Assembly: GCA_014526335.1 (NCBI GenBank)
Contig: JACTAT010000246.1
Location: 62,001 to 126,000 of the forward strand
DNA: 64,000 nt
Direction: 5' to 3'
Source: Chrysaora quinquecirrha
Lineage: Eukaryota; Cnidaria; Scyphozoa; Semaeostomeae; Pelagiidae
A program made the position numbers and the translations under genes. Shown one piece after another: positions 60,252 to 64,000 of this stretch. The notes beneath the pieces were generated by a model. That model was given only the letters and a program-made list of their open reading frames with translations, did not search any database and was not told the origin of the DNA. Positions within the stretch are counted from its first letter, which is position 1; every line of letters starts with the position of its first letter.

Positions 60252-61781
60252 ATGATAAATATTTTTGAAAGACACATTTCTACTGCATTGCTGACACTGT
60301 TGTTTTGGGAAAAGATGTTCTCTTCTGAGTTGAAATTTTTATTTTATTTGCTCGTGTTCTCAGTTGAAATGACTTTTGGTCACTTCTCAAACATGGAGGA
60401 TTTCAAAAGAAAAGACTATTTTAATGTCATGAACGGAGAAGTCAGATTAAAGAATTACTTTCTACTTATTCCTCAACATGGATTTTTTGATAGTTTGGTA
60501 AATAATAAATCGGTTGGCGCTGAAAATGTTTTTTCCTGCTCAAATGGTCGAATAGACGGTATTTTTTCAAAGTTCAAATTGGACAAGAAAAAGTTTGGCA
60601 TTTGTGAAATTTTGGCAGAAAAGGGCATTGAGGATGAAATGCTGCAAGTTTTGCGAGAAAAAGTTGTTAAAGTTTTTATTGAAATAGAATTTGACCAGGT
60701 ATGTGCAGTCGAATTTTCTTTTTACATACTTGGTAATTATTAAAGTATTTTACATAAATTTGATTGGTCGTGACTGTGACTGTGACAGTGTCAAATGTCA
60801 AATAAAGCAAAGATATTGACGAACCTTTGCTTTGTTAGAGAACTTTGTATTTCAAATTATGATTAGCAGTTGTGATTATGATTATGATTAGCGATTATGA
60901 ATAGGATTATGATGATGATTATTATTATGACTATGGTTAGCGATTGTGATTAAGATTATGATTGTGATTATGAATTGTGATTGTGATTATGATTATGATT
61001 ATAATTATGACTACACTTTTTTTCAATAAGCAACTTGACTTTGGTCCAGCCCTCAAGAGTTGCTTAACATATCTAGGATTTCAGCCGTCACAGAATGCCT
61101 GGTACCCCCTGAAACCTCTTATTTTGGCTCTTTTCTGGCTTCTCAATGTAACTGACAAGTTTGCAAGGATGTACAGTATAAAGAAAGCTATTTCACCAGA
61201 AATTTTAGCACAATCTCAGCCCTGGTTGCTTATTGAACAGTTGCTTATTAAAGAAAAGAGTGTATGGTTAGAGATTGTCATTAAGATTATGATTATGATT
61301 ATGATCATGAATTGCGATTGTGATTATGATCATGATTATGATTAGCGATCGTGACTATGATTATGATTTGTGATTATGATTATGGTTATGATAATGATTA
61401 GCGATTATGATTATGATTAGCAATTATGATTATGGTTATGATTGTGATTATGATTATGGTTAGGAATTGTGATTATTATTATTATTATGATTATGATAAT
61501 GATTATGAAAATGAAAATGATAATGATTTATGATTTTGATTACGATGATGCTTATGATCATGCCTATATTCCTTCTACAGGACCATTTGATAAAAGACTT
61601 GTTTTTGACAACAGACAATGCTCACCACATATCTCAATTGCTTCTGCTGGATGATGCCACAGACATCGAACCAAAAAATATTCTGAAATCTTTATCAAAC
61701 TTTTCTGAATGTTCATTCGATTCTGACGAGCCCTGTTTCATCACCGAAGATACATGGAGGCATTTTATCATCAAAAATAAG
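60252..61781 (+). CDS. Unrecognised gene, first two exons
   Basis: Exon 60252-60698 (ATG 60252 or the better-placed ATG 60315, MFSSELKFLFYLLVFSVEMT) ends GACCAG|GTATGT in phase 0. Exon 61581-61781 follows a CTTCTACAG acceptor and ends AATAAG|GTATCG in phase 0. Starting at 60315, a hydrophobic stretch could be a signal peptide or anchor, followed by FKRKDYFNVMNGEVRLKNYF and a Lys/Glu-rich region. Exon 2 has HHISQLLLLDDATDIEPKN and an acidic segment. The next exons must lie beyond the LINE, outside the window. I do not recognise the family. Support is an open frame, splice sites and phase only. Confidence 0.5.
60860..61560. repeat. (GATTAT)n microsatellite interrupted by an AATAAGCAAC element
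   Basis: GATTATGATTATGATTA-type repeats flank an element at 61012-61264 with ends ACACTTTTTTTCAATAAGCA and the inverse TGCTTATTAAAGAAAAGAGT. That element is the family also present at about 3705-3950. All of it lies in the intron of the unrecognised gene. Confidence 0.85.
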
Positions 61782-61924
61782 GTATCGAAATGAAACTAAA
61801 CTGTGCAGTTTATTTGACGATCCCTTCTCTTTTTAGAATTCTTATAGAAATCTTCTCCAGTGTCTAGCTCTCTTAGTTTTTCCTGTGTCTATCGACAGTT
61901 CTTTTCTATGAAGTTCTTCTCCAT

Positions 61925-64000
61925 TCTTACAGTACTCGCAGCATGTTGAAAATGATACCAGACACAGGCAAGATCAAAGATCGAGTCAGCTTGACTTAGT
62001 ATTTAGTTCAGACAGTGATTCCGTGCAAAAACTCGATTATCTTGATCCTCTTGGTTCAAGTGATCACGTTATTATTCTTCTACAGTATAGAACTGAAAAT
62101 ACAAAATAACACAATCCATATTCGGAAACAACAAGATACAAATATGACCATGGAGATTATATTTCTATTTCTGAAGAATTGAAGAGCACTAACTGGGACC
62201 TGGAATTTAAAGACATGAACGCCAACAGCATGATGTTACTTCTAGAATCAAAGCTTAACGTGGCAATTGAAAAATTCATACCTAAGTGTAATAATAACCT
62301 TGGAAAGTTTGACAGAACACAACCAGCGTGGATGAACACTTCGATTCTTAAGGTCTTAAAGAAAAAACATAACGCATACAAAAGATGGAACCTTACAAAA
62401 GCAAGAAAAGACTATCAGAGATTTAAAAAAATGAGCAATCTAACGAAATCGAAAATTCGTTCCAGAATAAAATCTTTTGAAAAAAATGTAGCTAAGACAA
62501 TAAAAACTAACTGTAAGAATTATTGGAAGTATGCAAATTCAAAACTTAAGTTCAAATCCAAAGTTCCTGACCTAAAGGTCGGTGATAATAACTCGTATAC
62601 TAGTTCTGAACAAGAGAAAGTCGACGTTCTAAATGAGTTTTTTACTTCTGTCTTCACTAAAGAAGACTTGACCAGTCTACCAAGTACATCGACAACTCTG
62701 CCATTAAATCTTGATTTCTTAAACAATGTTGAAATTTCGATAGATTCTGTACAAGAAGCAATCATGTCATTAAATGTATCTAAATCTCCTGGACCTGATG
62801 GTATTCATCCAAGGCTTATAAAAGAAACTGCTGAATTTATCGCGTATCCGTTAAAATTAATATTTCAAAAGAGTCTAAACACAGGTATACTACCAAAATC
62901 ATGGAAACTTGCTCATATTACACCAGTTTACAAAAGGAAATAAACATGCCAGAGAAAACTACAGGCCTATCAGTCTTACCTCGATCATTTGTAGACTTTT
63001 AGAGAAATTATCAAAAACACCATAGTAACGCACATGGATAAATATGATTTGTTTTCACCGGAACAATTTGGTTTTAGATCAAGAAGATCTTGTGTATTAC
63101 AGCTCTTAGAATTCTTAGAAGAAGTGACAGACTTACTAGATGCAGGACAATCTGTTAGCGTTATTTACTTCGACTTTGCCAAGGCGTTCGATTCTGTGCC
63201 TCATCGGCGTTTATTGAAAAGATAAAATCATTCGGAATTGGAGGAAAGTCTTAACATGGATATCTTCGTTTTGTCAAATCGCAAGCAGCAAGTAGTATTA
63301 AATGGATATAAATCGTCGTGGACTTGTGTTACAAGTGGGTACCTCAGGAAGCGTACTCGGACCCTTACTTTTCCTATTATACGTCAACGATTTGCCTGAA
63401 ATTGTAAATAAATCAAAGGTCAAAATGTTTGCCGACGATTTAAAGCTTTACTCTAGCAATACCTCTGACGAAATCCAAGCTGAAATTAGAAAAATCGAAC
63501 ATTGGTCAAAAAAGTGGCAACTTTCGCTCAATCAAGAGAAATGCAATGCACTACATCTTGGGAACAAGGCTGAAAGATGTGGAGTTTATAATCTCTGGAA
63601 TAAAGAAAAGAACTGTGATTCTGAAATATCGTCAGCTTCAGTGGTTAAAGATCTTGGTGTCTATATAGATGGAAAACAAAAATTTGAAAAGCAAGTAGGA
63701 GAATGTATCAGAAAAGCGAATGGGATGCTAGCTTCAATCAAAAGGATATTAAATATATGGACAAAGACGTGTTTCTATTGCTATACAAAAGTTTAGTAAG
63801 ACCTGTGTTAGAATCATCTGTAGCAGTGTGGTGTCCCAACTTAGTCAAAGATATTAAGTCTATCGAGAACGTCCAGCGTAGAGCAACCAAACTTATTCCG
63901 AAAATCAAAAACTATTCTTATGAAGAGAGACTAAGAGTACTCAATCTACCCTCATTAGAATACCGCAGGAAACGTGGAGACATGATTTTGACTTATAAAA
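61925..64000 (+). mobile_element. CR1/jockey-type LINE, 5'-truncated and inactivated; continues past window end
   Basis: The frame reads the end of an APE endonuclease (SQLDLVFSSDS, LGSSDHVII). It continues to the RT domain: SKSPGPDGIHPRLIKE, FSPEQFGFRSRRSC, motif A VIYFDFAKAFDSVPHRRLL, SGSVLGPLLFLLYVNDLP, and motif C FADDLKLY. It then gives the CR1-like tail KSLVRPVLESSVAVWCPNL, VQRRATKLIP and EYRRKRGDMILTYK. Stops at about 62107, 62941, 63223 and frame changes near 63230-63340 and 63770 show it is dead. It follows the last seen exon of the unrecognised gene and probably lies in its intron. Confidence 0.9.

Overview
The window is nuclear DNA from an invertebrate animal. It is AT-rich, has many short GT-AG introns, carries clearly metazoan genes (CSPP1, SMAP, NOL4, CIB, THYN1, a ciliary microtubule inner protein) and is dense in small DNA transposons. 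I cannot name the species; a tunicate, a cnidarian or another non-vertebrate would all fit. No prokaryotic, organellar or CRISPR features are seen. Almost all genes were rebuilt exon by exon from splice sites, reading phase and family resemblance.

Layout. 1-1.7 kb: last exons of a mitochondrial-fission-regulator-like gene (+). 2.0-13.7 kb: a CSPP1 orthologue of about 34 coding exons (-). 14.5-19.3 kb: a SMAP-type ArfGAP (+), divergent from CSPP1. 20.2-21.1 kb: a 180-bp tandem satellite. 21.9-24.9 kb: the mitochondrial AAA chaperone BCS1L (+), with a one-base reading-frame break near its end. 26.1-37.5 kb: a NOL4 orthologue (+) that carries an in-frame CENP-B/Tc5-transposase-type helix-turn-helix exon, a likely internal alternative first exon, a 731-base assembly gap and a poly-Q tail. 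39.7-46.7 and 52.4-55.7 kb: two CIB (calcium- and integrin-binding) paralogues (+). Between them on the other strand lie CIMIP2C (FAM166C-like) and an intronless pentameric ligand-gated-channel-like gene with no Cys-loop cysteines. 56.7-57.9 kb: THYN1 (+, EVE domain). 58.6-59.5 kb: an intronless PTB/PID adaptor (-). 60.3-61.8 kb: the first part of an unrecognised gene (+). 61.9 kb to the end: a decayed CR1/jockey-type LINE.

The introns are full of mobile DNA: a tRNA-derived SINE family (five copies), several terminal-inverted-repeat MITE families, two related GTGGTGG foldback elements (one in each CIB gene), a Penelope-like RT fragment in SMAP, and a three-level nest of DNA transposons in the first CIB gene with clear 8-bp target duplications.

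The genes share no pathway. Two products, CSPP1 and CIMIP2C, belong to centrosomes and cilia, and two, BCS1L and the MTFR-like protein, to mitochondria. The observations most worth following are the NOL4/transposase-HTH fusion, the Cys-less channel, and the CIB copy that lacks a recognisable exon.
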